A stretch of 7,023 nucleotides of DNA from Chloroflexota bacterium (GTDB lineage Bacteria; Chloroflexota; Anaerolineae; B4-G1), in the NCBI GenBank assembly GCA_011046405.1, contig DSAR01000487.1:1-7023 (forward strand). Direction: 5' to 3'. A program made the position numbers and the translations under genes. Positions 5,802 through 7,023 of this stretch are shown here, one piece after another (position 1 is the first letter of the stretch; each line of letters starts with the position of its first letter). The notes below the pieces were generated by a model, which worked only from the letters and a program-made list of their open reading frames with translations, did no database searches and was not told the DNA's origin.

Positions 5802-6179
5802 GTGAGCGAGTTTTTGGCCTTTATCATCGAGGATGACTACGATCTTTCGAATATTTTTGAAAAAGCGTTGCAAGCGGCCGAATTCGAAACGCAGGTTTTC
5901 CGGCGGGGGGATACAGCGTATGAGGCGCTCTCGACCGTTTCTCCCGATGTCGTCGTGCTGGATTTACATCTCCCTTTCGTGGAAGGGATAGAAATTCTCG
6001 AGAGGATTCGCACAGCGGCCCACCTGAAGAAGACGCGCATCATCATCGTCTCGGCCGACGATCGCCTGGCTGAGACGTTGAGGGAGAAGGCTGATTTGGT
6101 CCTGATCAAGCCGGTCGAGTTTGGACAGCTGCGGGGATTATCTGCCCGGCTGAGACACGCGGGGTATCAGAATGCTTGA
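5802..6179 (+). CDS. Single-domain response regulator (CheY-like receiver)
   Basis: This 125-residue protein is only a receiver domain, with no DNA-binding or enzymatic output domain. The acidic pocket is D11 and D12, the phosphorylation site is D54 (VVLDLHLP), the switch residue is S84, and the conserved lysine is K103 followed by P104. It would be phosphorylated by a histidine kinase or phosphorelay partner, none of which is in the window. The start is GTG 5802, about seven bases after GGGGAGGAG (5786-5794). Base composition is visibly less GC-rich than the upstream cluster. It overlaps the following gene by 8 bp, so the two are probably co-translated, though no functional link is evident. 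Confidence 0.9.
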   Translation: MSEFLAFIIEDDYDLSNIFEKALQAAEFETQVFRRGDTAYEALSTVSPDVVVLDLHLPFVEGIEILERIRTAAHLKKTRIIIVSADDRLAETLREKADLVLIKPVEFGQLRGLSARLRHAGYQNA

Positions 6180-7023
6180 GATACTGCACTATTTTGTCGA
6201 GCAACACCAGGATGAGATGCTCGATCTATTGCAGCAATTGGTGGAGATCGAGTCGCCCAGCACCGACAAAGCCGCGACCGATCGTGTTGCCCGCTTCGTC
6301 GCCCAAGTCGCGCGGGAGGCCGGGGCGGACGTCACCTTCGTCCCCCAGGAGGCGTATGGCGATCATTTGCTGGCCCGGTGGGGAACGGGCGACGATGGGT
6401 TTTTGCTTCTCTGTCACCTGGATACCGTTTGGCCGGTAGGGACGCTGGCCGAGCGCCCCTGGCGCGTCGAGGGGGAGCGGGCGATTGGCCCCGGCAGTAT
6501 GGACAACAAGGCCAGCGCGGCGATCATCCTTTCGGCCATGCAGGGTTTGCAGGATCTGGGCCGCACGCCTTGCCGGCCGGTGACGATGCTCTTCAACACC
6601 GACGAGGAGATTGGCAGCCATTCCTCCCGCGCCTTGATCGAGCAGGAGGCCCAGCGGGCCGGCGTGGTCTTCTGCATAGAACCGGCGCTGCCCGACGGCT
6701 CGCTCAAGGTATGGCGCAAGGGGACCGGGAGCTACACGATCACCGCGCGCGGGCGCGCCGCCCACGCCGGCGCCGATCACGCCAAGGGCGTCAACGCGAT
6801 TGAGGAGTTGGCGCACCAGATTCTATTGCTCCAGGCGATGACCGATTACGTGCTCGGCACGACCGTCAGCACCGGCGTAGTCAGCGGGGGAACGCGCAGC
6901 AACGTGGTGCCCGACTGGGCCGAGGTGGTGGTTGACCTGCGGGTGCGGACGGTGACCGAGGGGCAGCGCATCGTCGCGGCCATTGAGCGCTTGCAGCCGG
7001 TGTTGCCAGGCGCGCGCCTGGCA
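6172..7023 (+). CDS. M20 family metallopeptidase, glutamate carboxypeptidase (CPG2)-like (3' partial)
   Basis: The frame runs from ATG 6172 past the window end; 284 residues are visible. Metal ligands are H82 (CHLDTV), bridging D111 (GPGSMDNK), E146 (TDEEIG) and E170 (CIEPA); the catalytic base is E145 and the HxD aspartate is D84. The spacings H-29-D-35-E-24-E equal those of Pseudomonas carboxypeptidase G2 (H112, D141, E176, E200). The HAG motif at 198-200 belongs to the lid/dimerisation domain. The final zinc histidine lies beyond the window. No signal peptide is seen, so a cytoplasmic di-zinc exopeptidase or deacylase acting on N-acyl amino acids, possibly with C-terminal glutamate, is likely; the substrate is unknown. 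The start overlaps the receiver gene's stop by 8 bp and has only a weak G-rich binding site. Confidence 0.92.
   Translation, partial: MLEILHYFVEQHQDEMLDLLQQLVEIESPSTDKAATDRVARFVAQVAREAGADVTFVPQEAYGDHLLARWGTGDDGFLLLCHLDTVWPVGTLAERPWRVEGERAIGPGSMDNKASAAIILSAMQGLQDLGRTPCRPVTMLFNTDEEIGSHSSRALIEQEAQRAGVVFCIEPALPDGSLKVWRKGTGSYTITARGRAAHAGADHAKGVNAIEELAHQILLLQAMTDYVLGTTVSTGVVSGGTRSNVVPDWAEVVVDLRVRTVTEGQRIVAAIERLQPVLPGARLA

Overview
The window carries an all-plus-strand, GC-rich bacterial segment. Its centre is a gene cluster of the NADH/heterodisulfide-reductase type (Flx–Hdr, also called Flox–Hdr), which points to an anaerobe using flavin-based electron bifurcation. Several kinds of short interspersed palindromic repeats, two of them inside reading frames, resemble what I associate with Chloroflexota (Anaerolineae-like) genomes. 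That taxonomic guess is inference only; no rRNA or marker gene is present.

Layout: (1) 1-852, a 4Fe-4S protein with an FrhB-like N-terminal part, cut by the window start. (2) 954-2012, a 4Fe-4S protein of the HydB/AsrA type. (3) 2009-2842, an FAD/NAD(P)/[2Fe-2S] protein of the HydG/AsrB/PyrK type, overlapping gene 2 by 4 bp. (4) 2843-3056, a gap holding an 8/16-bp tandem repeat array split by a 110-bp MITE-like hairpin element. (5) 3057-5036, hdrA, read as one 659-residue protein with an in-frame UGA at codon 193. (6) 5053-5517, mvhD (FlxD-like), whose last residues and stop codon come from a palindromic repeat. (7) 5518-5801, a gap with a 12-bp inverted repeat and a candidate promoter. (8) 5802-6179, a stand-alone receiver-domain protein. 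(9) 6172 to the end, an M20 peptidase of the carboxypeptidase G2 type, cut by the window end.

The main result is that hdrA looks split into two ORFs but is almost certainly a selenoprotein gene. The UGA falls exactly where most HdrA proteins have the second cysteine of a conserved DCSxC motif. Twenty bases downstream is a perfect 7-bp hairpin with a GGUC loop, the apical loop of the E. coli fdhF SECIS element. The second half has no ribosome binding site, and UGA serves as an ordinary stop for five other genes or gene ends here, so the code is not globally reassigned.

Proposed teamwork: the flavoprotein (gene 3) would exchange electrons with NAD(P)H. Genes 1 and 2 would carry electrons through 4Fe-4S clusters. 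MvhD would bridge them to HdrA, whose FAD would bifurcate electrons between ferredoxin and a disulfide-type acceptor. HdrB and HdrC, the disulfide-reducing partners, are not in the window and may lie upstream. The receiver protein and peptidase look unrelated to this module.
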